NCBI GenBank assembly: GCA_015232315.1
Contig: JADFZZ010000007.1
Coordinates: 98,943-162,942, forward strand
Direction of reading: 5' to 3'
From: SAR324 cluster bacterium
GTDB lineage: Bacteria; SAR324; NAC60-12
DNA: 64,000 bases
The translations under genes and the position numbers were made by a program. The first letter of the stretch is position 1. Each line of letters begins with the position of its first letter. The notes beneath the pieces were generated by a model. The model saw only the letters and a program-made list of their open reading frames with translations, did no database searches and had not been told where the DNA came from. This document shows positions 43,512 through 50,545 of this stretch, in pieces.

Positions 43512-43756
43512 AAACCCTCCTTTGCCCTTGCCTGGAATATCAAACATCTCAGAGTATTTCTGCTCGGAGCGTATTCAGCGCATCTCCCACGCCCTATATC
43601 GTCAAGTCCATCTATCAGACCGCTACAATCCCGAAAGACTTTGTAGACAGTCGTCTCTGAGCATCCCAGTTTCTTACTGATGTCTTTTACTGAGGAAGGT
43701 TCCCATTCCTCAATAAATCTCTCGGTTACTGCTTCAAGTATCGTAAAAGGTGTCAT
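43508..43756 (-). CDS. Small helix-turn-helix protein, paralogue 1
   Basis: 82 residues. The core SSVKDISKKLGCSETTVYKV reads as a helix-turn-helix. The segment EWEPSSVKDISKKLGCS is shared exactly with the gene at 44165-44389. A DNA-binding regulator of early genes is likely. ATGA overlaps link it to both neighbours. Confidence 0.75.
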   Translation of the reverse strand: MTPFTILEAVTERFIEEWEPSSVKDISKKLGCSETTVYKVFRDCSGLIDGLDDIGRGRCAEYAPSRNTLRCLIFQARAKEGL

Positions 43757-44097
43757 CTTGCCTCCTCTGTATCGCCCATGATCGCCCAGATTTTATGGTA
43801 AGCGATTTCCTTATGCCTTTGATCCGGTATCCTGCCAACCTCTGATTTGAAGTTCGAGTATTCAACCTCGGCCATCAATGCCTGCATGATCTGCTCATAC
43901 TGGCTCTTCTGTACACAAATCCGATGGGGGTAATCGGAGTTTCTGAAAACCAAAATGTCCTCATTCACCTTTGACAGTTTCAACAGGTTCTCCAGATCCT
44001 TTTTGCTTCTGGATCGCACATGATACCGAATCTCGTCATGTGCTTTTGAATACTTCCTTACTATTGAAAAAAATCCGCTCGTTGTCATCAACCACAT
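43753..44097 (-). CDS. Conserved MWLMTT-type protein of unknown function
   Basis: 114 residues from MWLMTTSGFFSIVRK, with GAGGG upstream. This start and the later segment YSNFKSEVGRIPDQRHKEIA belong to a family of about 110-120 residues common in bacteria and phages (MWLMTT-G-F-S...NFK-x-V). Its function is not known. Confidence 0.75.
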   Translation of the reverse strand: MWLMTTSGFFSIVRKYSKAHDEIRYHVRSRSKKDLENLLKLSKVNEDILVFRNSDYPHRICVQKSQYEQIMQALMAEVEYSNFKSEVGRIPDQRHKEIAYHKIWAIMGDTEEAR

Positions 44098-44124
44098 AAT
44101 CCCTCTTCTATAAGAATTTTCTTT

Positions 44125-44160
44125 GCCCAGAAACGGCTGATTTGCCGTTTCCATTCAAAA
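44125..44160 (-). promoter_or_regulatory. Leader hairpin upstream of the MWLMTT gene
   Basis: GAAACGGCAAATCAGCCGTTTC forms an 8-bp stem on the minus strand, about 30-50 bases upstream of the start. It resembles the hairpin in the leader at 44.4 kb. Confidence 0.5.
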
Positions 44161-44164
44161 AATA

Positions 44165-44389
44165 TTATACATAATCCATTATCTTTGTTCTGCTCGGAGC
44201 GTATTCTACAAAACCACGCCCTCTGCATATATTATCCAGCCCAGGAATCATCCAGCAGTTAGCCTTAAACACTTTGTTCAACTCCCTCACGGAGCATCCA
44301 AGTTTCTTACTGATGTCTTTTACTGAGGACGGTTCCCATTCATTATTGAACTTTTCGGTTACTGCTTCAACTATCGCTTCAAGTGTCAT
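44165..44389 (-). CDS. Small helix-turn-helix protein, paralogue 2
   Basis: 74 residues with GAGGAG before the ATG. SSVKDISKKLGCSVRELNKV is the helix-turn-helix. It shares its N-terminal half with the gene at 43508-43756 and follows its own leader with the palindromic operator, so it may be autoregulated. Confidence 0.75.
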   Translation of the reverse strand: MTLEAIVEAVTEKFNNEWEPSSVKDISKKLGCSVRELNKVFKANCWMIPGLDNICRGRGFVEYAPSRTKIMDYV

Positions 44390-44399
44390 ATTGTCTCCT

Positions 44400-44513
44400 C
44401 TTCTAAGAATTTTCTTTTTTCGGAAACGGCTGAATTGCCGTCTCCGTCTTGTTTGTTGTTGATCTTGAATATATCATGACATGATATGTCATGGATGTCA
44501 AGTAAAAAAGCTT
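44400..44513 (-). promoter_or_regulatory. Repeated leader, copy F (operator palindrome plus hairpin)
   Basis: On the minus strand: TTGACA, then the palindrome TGACATATCATGTCA at 44491-44477, extended here to CATGACAT-ATC-ATGTCATG. A hairpin CGGAGACGGC / GCCGTTTCCG follows, then GAGGAG and the HTH gene. The operator is the same as in copies A and E; the hairpin sequence differs. Confidence 0.65.
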
Positions 44514-44546
44514 AACATATCAATTATTTATTTATTGATAGTCATT

Positions 44547-44798
44547 TTAACCCCACAACTTCTTTAGCGTGTTCACACCGTGGAGCAATAATTGCTGAGG
44601 ATCCATTCCAAGCTGGGAATAGAACCCAGGGAAATTCAGAACCTCATGCGCCCTTACCAGTGCGGTTCGGTCTTCCTTTTCGACCCTTCTAAACGTGTGG
44701 GCTATTTGAAGAGCCTGTTTCCAATCTTCAGCCTTTACCAGTTGTTTCAGCCTTTCTGTTTTTGTCCCTTTTCCCGCATCCATTACTTGTTCATACAT
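44547..44798 (-). CDS. Conserved phage protein of unknown function
   Basis: 83 residues, with AGGAGG upstream. The pattern RLKQLVKAEDWKQALQIAHT ... ALVRAHEVLNFPGFYSQLGM with a closing GVNTLKKLW recurs in many phage early regions. The function is unknown. Confidence 0.72.
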   Translation of the reverse strand: MYEQVMDAGKGTKTERLKQLVKAEDWKQALQIAHTFRRVEKEDRTALVRAHEVLNFPGFYSQLGMDPQQLLLHGVNTLKKLWG

Positions 44799-45189
44799 AC
44801 GCCTCCTGTTTCAGGAATCCCTGTTCTTTAATGTTACTCATCCACATCCCAGCAAACACAGCTAATTCAGACTGAAGCTTTTCCCGTAGCAAAAGCTTTC
44901 CGTTGTCATTAATGATGGCCTCTTGGTATAATCCAATGGCCGGTTGATAATAACTCATCGGGTACCATTCCCCATGCCTCAATAAGAACGTCATATCTGG
45001 ATCGGCAATCAAATCGCCGTTCTGCTCATAATAGTGAGCAACAGAGAACACTGTTCCATGTTCCATCGTTTCTAATTTTTCCACCACCAGCGGCTCGAAG
45101 CATCGGCTCTGATATTTCTTGTGACGTAGCTGACCGTTATTTGTCAGCACATCCAAAACAGCTTTCGCTTTGCGATTTATCTTTCTCAT
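44791..45189 (-). CDS. DUF6908-like phage protein
   Basis: 132 residues from MRKINRKAKAVLDVL, fixed by GGAGG and the ATGA overlap with the preceding gene. FSVAHYYEQNGDLIADPDMT followed by FLLRHGEWYPMSYYQ matches a family in which DPDM-x-FL precedes the C-terminal helix. Unknown function. Confidence 0.72.
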   Translation of the reverse strand: MRKINRKAKAVLDVLTNNGQLRHKKYQSRCFEPLVVEKLETMEHGTVFSVAHYYEQNGDLIADPDMTFLLRHGEWYPMSYYQPAIGLYQEAIINDNGKLLLREKLQSELAVFAGMWMSNIKEQGFLKQEAYV

Positions 45190-45536
45190 ATATCCTCCAT
45201 AGTCATTTCTTCTGTGCATAATCGCACAATATCTTGATTGATGGTGGAGATACATTCATCCACCATACCCTCGTAATACCCACTTGCCTTAAATTCATCT
45301 TTATCCTTGTAACTACAGCAACCCAAGGTTGCCGACCTTGTAAGAACATCAAACTTCACCGTAACCTGGACTGTACACCATGCCCAATCGTTCCACTCCA
45401 TTTCCTCCATCACACGGTCTTCGCACTCTTTGTCATAGGATTCATCCCCAGACTTAATATAATTGCCCCTGACGGGAACGTGTTCAGGATAATTTAAGAT
45501 GTCCACTCGTACCCAGTCTCTATGCGCCCATTTCAT
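45186..45536 (-). CDS. Hypothetical protein
   Basis: 116 residues, with GGGAGG upstream. It is acidic, with VRVDILNYPEHVPVRGNY at the start. ATGA overlaps join it to both neighbours. Confidence 0.65.
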   Translation of the reverse strand: MKWAHRDWVRVDILNYPEHVPVRGNYIKSGDESYDKECEDRVMEEMEWNDWAWCTVQVTVKFDVLTRSATLGCCSYKDKDEFKASGYYEGMVDECISTINQDIVRLCTEEMTMEDI

Positions 45537-45898
45537 ACAACCTCCCTATTTCCTTTGAATTTTACTACGGTACCATCAAAACAATACGCTGTAGCAATCA
45601 CTGGAGTGGTTCCATGAACCTCGTTCAGGCGACTCATTTCTCTCAAAAAGTCCTCCTTTGTGGCAAACTCCTGCAATATGGTGTCGCCTTCAGCGTAGGT
45701 GAAAATCAACCTCTCTTCAGGATGAATCCACATTCCAAAATACCACGCATCCTGATAAGTGTCGTATTGTCTCCACCCCTCAGATCGAAGGCACACATGG
45801 TAATCAAAAAAGTACCTGTTGCCTTCATAAAACCCGTAGTAGTTCTTACATCCTTCACGGTCTACAGGGGTTGATTCCACAAATTTTCTAACTTTCAT
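45533..45898 (-). CDS. Hypothetical aromatic-rich protein
   Basis: 121 residues rich in Tyr, Phe and Trp (NYYGFYEGNRYFFDYHVC). It is the first gene after leader copy B. No motif recognised. Confidence 0.65.
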   Translation of the reverse strand: MKVRKFVESTPVDREGCKNYYGFYEGNRYFFDYHVCLRSEGWRQYDTYQDAWYFGMWIHPEERLIFTYAEGDTILQEFATKEDFLREMSRLNEVHGTTPVIATAYCFDGTVVKFKGNREVV

Positions 45899-45899
45899 A

Positions 45900-45962
45900 C
45901 ATCCCTCTTTTGCAGGGGTTATTCAGACGCTCTTTTGGTAAGCCGGAGGCGCAACCGGCTAC
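45900..45962 (-). promoter_or_regulatory. Repeated leader, copy B (CCGG hairpin)
   Basis: Contains the conserved 16-mer CCGGAGGCGCAACCGG (45943-45958, plus-strand reading) and the block ending in AGAGGG before the ATG. The operator palindrome is absent, so this copy is the hairpin/leader part only. Confidence 0.65.
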
Positions 45963-45972
45963 TTCCACACTA

Positions 45973-46227
45973 TTACCAGTTTGCCATGAACGTGGCCCAT
46001 TTCTTTTCGCCCTCTTTCTGGAGGATTTTCAAAACCTTCCGTGTTTCAGGCTTGAGCTGTGACCAGAACCTTGACAACCTGTTATCGGCGCCCTCAGCCA
46101 AGAACTGCCATAAATCTGCATGGATGCCCCAAGGTGAAATGCCTAAGCTCCTGGCCAGATTGTGATATTCCCAGCACTCGGCCACTTCATCCAAATCATA
46201 CAACTTTGTCCACTCTGGTACGCTCAT
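45973..46227 (-). CDS. Hypothetical helical protein
   Basis: 84 residues, rich in Trp (WTKLYDLDEVAECWEYHNLA). The start overlaps the preceding gene stop as ATGA. No motif recognised. Confidence 0.65.
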   Translation of the reverse strand: MSVPEWTKLYDLDEVAECWEYHNLARSLGISPWGIHADLWQFLAEGADNRLSRFWSQLKPETRKVLKILQKEGEKKWATFMANW

Positions 46228-46481
46228 AAGTCCTCGCTAATATTTGTTTGTTCGACTATGTAAAAGTGAGGCCGTTTCAGCCTCACTTTTACTTCACAAA
46301 ACGGGGTTCCCCCCCACTCGTATTGGAACACTGCTGGCCAATCCACATCCACGGGCGCACCATTGATCGCTACAACGGTGCTGGGTGTCCTGACTTGCCA
46401 CGTCCATCGCTTTCTCATTCGCCTGATAAAGACAGTGTATTGAAACCCCCCACTGTCATGAACTTTTGCAGTTTCATACAT
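46224..46481 (-). CDS. Hypothetical beta-rich protein
   Basis: 85 residues with AGGAG upstream. Strand-rich (FQYTVFIRRMRKRWTWQV; FCEVKVRLKRPHFYIV). It follows the J-domain gene by eight bases and is joined to the next gene by ATGA. Confidence 0.65.
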   Translation of the reverse strand: MYETAKVHDSGGFQYTVFIRRMRKRWTWQVRTPSTVVAINGAPVDVDWPAVFQYEWGGTPFCEVKVRLKRPHFYIVEQTNISEDL

Positions 46482-46489
46482 AACCGCTC

Positions 46490-46987
46490 CTACGCTATTT
46501 GTGCATTCGATTCTACATCTCTCACGACTCTTGAACCGTATGTTGACCGGATGTAATCCATCCCCACGGTCTTACGGTTTCTCGACTTATACTCCTGTGG
46601 TCTGAAATACCACATCGACTTTCCTGATGCCCATTTGAACTGGGCCTTTTTCAATTCTTCTTTCCAGACTTTAGTCTCACCGGAAACCCAGACCCATGCC
46701 CCGCAAACCTCAACTCTGAGATTGAATTTCAGTATGGCATTGAGTGCTTCACTCAACTTCTCACTGTAGTCCGTTTCATGGACTTTGTGAGCCTCGTCAA
46801 ATGATGTCTCGTCTTTCAGTACATCATATGCCTGATTGATCATCTTCATCATTTCCTCACCGGCTTGGTTCACGTCCGGATGATACATCCGGCACATCCG
46901 CCGATATGCCTGCTTCACATCTTCCACTGTCACTTGCCCAGACAGTCCCAAAACTCGAAACGCATCATATTTGTTCATGGTGTTCAT
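46490..46987 (-). CDS. J-domain (DnaJ-like) protein
   Basis: 165 residues. Residues 6-60 form a J domain: DAFRVLGLSGQVTVEDVKQA, then YHPDVN with the HPD triad at 36-38, which stimulates DnaK ATPase, and MINQAYDVL. The remainder is an alpha/beta domain (VEVCGAWVWVSGETKVW; KSMWYFRPQEYKSRNRKT) without zinc fingers. This is the type of short DnaJ protein found in phages and mobile elements. It probably recruits host DnaK for replication or assembly. It is led by leader copy C. Confidence 0.88.
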   Translation of the reverse strand: MNTMNKYDAFRVLGLSGQVTVEDVKQAYRRMCRMYHPDVNQAGEEMMKMINQAYDVLKDETSFDEAHKVHETDYSEKLSEALNAILKFNLRVEVCGAWVWVSGETKVWKEELKKAQFKWASGKSMWYFRPQEYKSRNRKTVGMDYIRSTYGSRVVRDVESNAQIA

Positions 46988-47047
46988 ACCGCCCTCTTTT
47001 TCAGGAGTTATTCAGACGCTCTTTTGGTAAGCCGGAGGCGCAACCGG
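46988..47047 (-). promoter_or_regulatory. Repeated leader, copy C (CCGG hairpin)
   Basis: CCGGAGGCGCAACCGG at 47032-47047 followed, on the minus strand, by the conserved tract leading to GAGGGCGGT and the J-domain ATG. The ribosome-site block is identical to that of copies A and D. Confidence 0.65.
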
Positions 47048-47188
47048 TTACAAAACTCCTCGATCAAATGCCGCTCTTGTCTGCTCTCGATTGGATAACA
47101 GCACTTCCAGAATTTCTCGGCCTGTTCTCTTGGCCAGCTTCCGGAAGATCCTTGCCTGAGTTTTTAAGAATCGTTCTTCTCGTTCCAT
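47048..47188 (-). CDS. Small basic protein, 46 residues
   Basis: MEREERFLKTQARIFRKLAK..., preceded by the leader-type GAGGGCGGT. It is highly charged and helical. Its stop lies at the edge of the hairpin of copy C. No family recognised. Confidence 0.65.
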   Translation of the reverse strand: MEREERFLKTQARIFRKLAKRTGREILEVLLSNREQTRAAFDRGVL

Positions 47189-47253
47189 ACCGCCCTCTTT
47201 TGCAGGGGTTCATCAGATGCACTTTTTTTGACCGGAGGCGCAACCGGCTGTTG
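47189..47253 (-). promoter_or_regulatory. Repeated leader, copy D (CCGG hairpin)
   Basis: CCGGAGGCGCAACCGG at 47232-47247, with the flanking A-run and the GATGAACCCC-type tract shared with copy A, then GAGGGCGGT and the 46-residue gene. Confidence 0.65.
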
Positions 47254-47271
47254 TCTTACACTCTCAAGTGT

Positions 47272-47457
47272 CTACGGGAGCAATTTGATTGAATAGGCTC
47301 CTTCCCGTTTGGCACACTTCATTGCCACTTTTTTGCATTCACCATAATTACCAGAAATGTGACCATTTCGACCGTTGCATTCAAACACCCAGTTTCCAAA
47401 ACCTTTTGGTTTTTTCCCGTATGCATTTTCCCAAGCCATTGTATCTACGCTAATCAT
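47272..47457 (-). CDS. Small hypothetical protein, 61 residues
   Basis: MISVDTMAWENAYGKKPKGF..., with GAGGG upstream. Strand-rich with two Cys; the segment GNWVFECNGRNGHISGNY suggests a compact beta fold. It is led by leader copy E. Confidence 0.65.
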   Translation of the reverse strand: MISVDTMAWENAYGKKPKGFGNWVFECNGRNGHISGNYGECKKVAMKCAKREGAYSIKLLP

Positions 47458-47572
47458 GACACCCTCTTTAGTTAATGTTTTTCAGATGCTCTTTTTTTGA
47501 CCGGAGGCGCAACCGGTTGTTTTGTTGTTGATCTTGAATGTATCCTGACATGATATGTCACGGATGTCAACT
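47458..47572 (-). promoter_or_regulatory. Repeated leader, copy E (operator palindrome plus CCGG hairpin)
   Basis: Palindrome TGACATATCATGTCA at 47560-47546 downstream of TTGACA, then the hairpin 47516-47501, then GAGGG. This is the closest match to copy A, identical over the operator and nearly so over the hairpin. Confidence 0.65.
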
Positions 47573-47665
47573 AAAAAAACCCTTTAATATCATATATTTT
47601 TAATTTTATGTCATAGGCTGAAGCCCAGAAGACGCCTGGGCTTGTGGGCGAGGGGTCTTGCGGGT

Positions 47666-47980
47666 TCATTCGTTTTCGAGGGTACTGAAAAATAATTCAA
47701 CCAACCGCTCCGCAATATAGTTTTTTGACCCTCTTGTTTGCCTGTTTCCGTCCCTGAAAACAGTACAATCATCCGCAAGTTTTTCCAGTTTTTGCATATC
47801 CTCATCGAAAAGCGTCAAATTGACCGGCCTCTTTTTCAAGACGTCCATATCCCTGGGAGCTGTGCGCACGATAATCCGCAGCAATTCCGATGGCGACATT
47901 TCTCTCCTGGCAGCTTCTGCTTTCAGAAGATTGACATTACGATGGTTAAACTCAAAGGTGGTTCGGTGTTTGTGTGGCAT
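47666..47980 (-). CDS. Tandem ribbon-helix-helix-like DNA-binding protein
   Basis: 104 residues. Two halves look like RHH units: RTTFEFNHRNVNLLKAEAAR with MSPSELLRIIV, and RPVNLTLFDEDMQKLEKLAD with KNYIAERLVELF. A strand followed by two helices with a basic start fits a regulator. It ends shortly upstream of leader copy E, so it is a candidate to bind the operator palindrome. AGGAG precedes the ATG. Confidence 0.6.
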   Translation of the reverse strand: MPHKHRTTFEFNHRNVNLLKAEAARREMSPSELLRIIVRTAPRDMDVLKKRPVNLTLFDEDMQKLEKLADDCTVFRDGNRQTRGSKNYIAERLVELFFSTLENE

Positions 47981-48037
47981 AATATCTCCTCTACAGGTTA
48001 ATGAATACCTGCATTATATGTCATGCGCCACGACTTG

Positions 48038-48391
48038 TCAAATCTTCTCTACAACCTTCTTTGCTTTTAATGCCTGGTCAACATCCTCAATGCTCCTGAC
48101 CACATAATACTCGCAACCCGCCCATTCGACTTTCCGCTGAAACTCTAGCTGGTGTTTGGACTGCTTCCCTGTTGAGCTTTTTACCTCCAGACAGATCATG
48201 CGCCCCTGGTAACAGCAGATAATATCCGGCAGTCCCAAGTCTGGAGCGTGTCGGAATCGTTTCTCACCGTTTGTCCAGAGAGGAACACCCATATTATTCA
48301 CCCGAAACGCAAACACGCCCCGATGACATCCCAGCCATTGGATGATGGCTTTCTGTGCGTTCGATTCACTCACTTTGACTTTAGCCTGCAT
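48038..48391 (-). CDS. VRR-NUC nuclease
   Basis: 117 residues from MQAKVKVSESNAQKA. It matches stand-alone phage VRR-NUC domains: FAFRVNNMG, the catalytic Asp in LPDIICCYQG and the Glu-x-Lys in CLEVKSSTGKQSKHQ, then QLEFQRKVEWAG. Such enzymes cut branched DNA, for example recombination or replication junctions. The longer frame from 48478 has no ribosome site. Confidence 0.87.
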   Translation of the reverse strand: MQAKVKVSESNAQKAIIQWLGCHRGVFAFRVNNMGVPLWTNGEKRFRHAPDLGLPDIICCYQGRMICLEVKSSTGKQSKHQLEFQRKVEWAGCEYYVVRSIEDVDQALKAKKVVEKI

Positions 48392-48521
48392 GTTTTTTAT
48401 CCTTGGTTGTAATGGGTTGGAGGAGAAGGTTTTCCACTGGTACGTCATCATCCAGCAACCCTGCTTCAGCAAGTACAAGCATGCGGGGTTTAGGTTTTTT
48501 TCTCTTATTCTTCACGGTCAT
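48381..48521 (-). CDS. Small basic protein, 46 residues
   Basis: MTVKNKRKKPKPRMLVLAEA... It overlaps the starts of its neighbours at both ends, and AGGGG lies close upstream. Basic N-terminus, acidic middle. Unknown function. Confidence 0.5.
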   Translation of the reverse strand: MTVKNKRKKPKPRMLVLAEAGLLDDDVPVENLLLQPITTKDKKHAG

Positions 48522-48594
48522 TGGCCCCTTTCATGAACATAAGAATGAACAACACTGTGATCCACCAAATAATACCCAAAATCATGAATTTCAT
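48505..48594 (-). CDS. Tiny single-pass membrane protein, 29 residues
   Basis: MKFMILGIIWWITVLFILMF followed by a polar tail. It has a strong AAGGGGG before the ATG. The first ~20 residues would span the inner membrane. A role in host takeover or in membrane exclusion is possible; nothing more can be read from it. Confidence 0.58.
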   Translation of the reverse strand: MKFMILGIIWWITVLFILMFMKGANDREE

Positions 48595-48645
48595 AGTTCC
48601 CCCTTCGGACTATCCTAAACAAAAATGCTGTTTGTTTTCAACAAG

Positions 48646-48828
48646 TCAAAGATTATCGTCATACGGATTCAGCAGTTCACTGAAAAAGTTGAACTCCGGC
48701 GAAGGTGGCAGAACAGTGATGGTTCTACCCTCCTCCAGATACAACCGAGTGTAATACTGAATTTCTTCACGCAAATGCTGATTAAAACTCACCCATTTCA
48801 TCGTTTGATAATGTTTTTTTCTCCCCAT
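48646..48828 (-). CDS. Small hypothetical protein, 60 residues
   Basis: From MGRKKHYQTMKWVSF, with AGGGG upstream. A helical middle (LREEIQYYTRLYLEEG) is followed by a Pro-rich turn. Unknown. Confidence 0.6.
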   Translation of the reverse strand: MGRKKHYQTMKWVSFNQHLREEIQYYTRLYLEEGRTITVLPPSPEFNFFSELLNPYDDNL

Positions 48829-48913
48829 AGTTTCCCCTATTGTCTGATAGAAGCCATGCCAAGCACATCGACAATAAACCAATGTGTGGAAGCAAAATAA
48901 CCATATGTATCAT
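48782..48913 (-). CDS. Second tiny membrane protein, 43 residues
   Basis: MIHMVILLPHIGLLSMCLAW..., one hydrophobic span then a polar tail. GGGGAG lies about seven bases before this ATG. It overlaps the next gene by 47 bases in another frame. Confidence 0.5.
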   Translation of the reverse strand: MIHMVILLPHIGLLSMCLAWLLSDNRGNYGEKKTLSNDEMGEF

Positions 48914-48915
48914 TG

Positions 48916-49149
48916 TCATCTCCCCTGATGGTAACACCGTTTTCTATCCTTGAAATGTAAGCGTTTTTTTCTTTTTCTTTTTTCTTTCATGTATCCATAG
49001 CCCTCCGCATTATAGATGTTTACTGTTCGCATTATCCGGCTTTTTACCCCGACAATGCCCATCGAATGTTGATGGATACTATCCACCAACCACCTCCCCC
49101 CGTTGCTATCCAGCAACACTTGTCCAATTTTCATTGACTTTTTTTTCAT
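48916..49149 (-). CDS. Small basic protein
   Basis: 77 residues, MKKKSMKIGQVLLDSNGGRW..., with AGGA upstream. The first 45 residues form a small beta fold; the C-terminus is very basic (KEKRKRKKRLHFKDRKRC), which would suit nucleic-acid binding. Confidence 0.6.
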   Translation of the reverse strand: MKKKSMKIGQVLLDSNGGRWLVDSIHQHSMGIVGVKSRIMRTVNIYNAEGYGYMKEKRKRKKRLHFKDRKRCYHQGR

Positions 49150-49165
49150 ATTTTTCCTATTTTTC

Positions 49166-49357
49166 CTAACGCATGGAATAAACATTCACTTCCCTGTCAC
49201 GAACAATAGTGGCATACAGATTTGGCGGGAGTTTCCCATTGATAAAATCCCTACACAATTGAGCCTCTTCTGGACTTTCACATTGCATCAATCCAAATCC
49301 TTGCCGGAGTGCATCCCTGTATAACACTCGCAATTTTTCTAACTGTTCCTCGGTCAT
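49166..49357 (-). CDS. Small hypothetical protein
   Basis: 63 residues from MTEEQLEKLRVLYRD with AAGGAG upstream. Helical start, then PPNLYATIVRDREVNVY. Unknown. Confidence 0.6.
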   Translation of the reverse strand: MTEEQLEKLRVLYRDALRQGFGLMQCESPEEAQLCRDFINGKLPPNLYATIVRDREVNVYSMR

Positions 49358-49436
49358 AGCTCCTTTCATTCAATTTTCCGTGCCGTGACTCGGCTTTCAG
49401 AAGACCGAATGTAAGCTCTCACAAGTTGTTCAACAG

Positions 49437-49694
49437 TCACACAGTTTCCTCCTCAATAATTTTTACCCAGTTCTTCATTTTTTGAAGTTGTCGCTGGTCA
49501 AGGTACCGATACACTAATTTCCTGGCCCGCTGATATTGGCCAGCACCAACACAGATAAAATACTTTTCACCAATCGTGACGTGATCTATGATTTGACTCA
49601 TAGCCCGCTCAAAATCTTCATATGTGTCTACATTTTCAATGACCAGGGTACGGCCATCGTCACCCAATGCTTCAAAATTTTCCCTGTCAGTCAT
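49437..49694 (-). CDS. Small hypothetical protein
   Basis: 85 residues from MTDRENFEALGDDGR, with GGGAG upstream. Alpha/beta with YFICVGAGQYQRARKLVYRY. Unknown. Confidence 0.6.
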   Translation of the reverse strand: MTDRENFEALGDDGRTLVIENVDTYEDFERAMSQIIDHVTIGEKYFICVGAGQYQRARKLVYRYLDQRQLQKMKNWVKIIEEETV

Positions 49695-49819
49695 AAATAG
49701 CTCCCTTCTCAAAATTATTGCTATTCAATTTACGGTACCGTGGCTCGTTTTTTTTTACTTGGTCTAGGTGGATGTATAGGCAACCCATCTATTTTATCGC
49801 CTACAGCCTTCCTGATAAC

Positions 49820-50545
49820 CTACATATCGAATTGCCCTGTTTGTTTATGATGGGATTTTGTTCCTCCAGGATGCTCTGCCAAATTTGAATTCTCATTCAA
49901 CACGAACAACCTTTTTACAAGCTCTTTATGAGCCTGTTTTTCTGCTGTGATCTGGTCAAGGTTCATCTTTTGCGTTTGTTCAAACATCTCTTTTTCAAGT
50001 TCAGTCCATTTGCCTATGAGCTTCAAACACTTTGGATCATAGGCATGATGGGAAAGCCTCCTGTTTTGCTCCATAATCCCCATGCAAGACCGTGGCTCAT
50101 CTTCCGGCACATAAACTGCCATGAACTCCCACCGTTTATCTGCAAGCTCGTTATAATCCATTTGACAAAGGGCGACCCATCCCCCTATCCCTGAGATAGC
50201 CGAAGCAATCCCACCGTCCTTGAAAACAGGCGAATGATAAGGCCCACAGGAAGCAATTGACAAAAGCACCTGCCCCCAACTTGCCTCGTTCTGTTTTCTT
50301 TCGTCTGCGTAACCAGATTTTAAGTTGAGGAGCTTAATGAACTCACCCGTTGACGGGAAGAAGCCATCAGGCTTTTCTGATAAACACTTGTTGCAGCCTT
50401 TCTTGATCTGCTCGTCAGTATAACCCTCAAGCATCATATGCCATAATTGTACTGTGTCTTGATCAATCTTGATTTGCTGGTTTCCGTGCCGGTAATTCGC
50501 ACGGAAGAGCTGAAGTGTTTTGATGATTACATCACGCATTTCCAT
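49820..50545 (-). CDS. Probable replisome organiser / helicase loader
   Basis: 241 residues from MEMRDVIIKTLQLFRANY, with GGAGG upstream; the start overlaps the end of the initiator gene. TVQLWHMMLEGYTDEQIKKG, PSTGEFIKLL and GGWVALCQMDYNELADKRW resemble phage loader proteins of the lambda P/DUF6475 kind that recruit the replicative helicase. No Walker A was seen. The C-terminus is helical then polar. The location next to the initiator supports the call. Confidence 0.65.
   Translation of the reverse strand: MEMRDVIIKTLQLFRANYRHGNQQIKIDQDTVQLWHMMLEGYTDEQIKKGCNKCLSEKPDGFFPSTGEFIKLLNLKSGYADERKQNEASWGQVLLSIASCGPYHSPVFKDGGIASAISGIGGWVALCQMDYNELADKRWEFMAVYVPEDEPRSCMGIMEQNRRLSHHAYDPKCLKLIGKWTELEKEMFEQTQKMNLDQITAEKQAHKELVKRLFVLNENSNLAEHPGGTKSHHKQTGQFDM

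Noticed and set aside
37600..47520. CRISPR array suspected from the recurring 16-base hairpin
   Set aside because: The copies are spread over 10 kb, each sits before a gene, and there are no regularly spaced spacers.
49712..49820. Possible small gene in the gap between the loader gene and the next gene
   Set aside because: No ATG or GTG with a ribosome site opens a frame longer than about 20 codons; only a TTG-initiated basic peptide could be formed.
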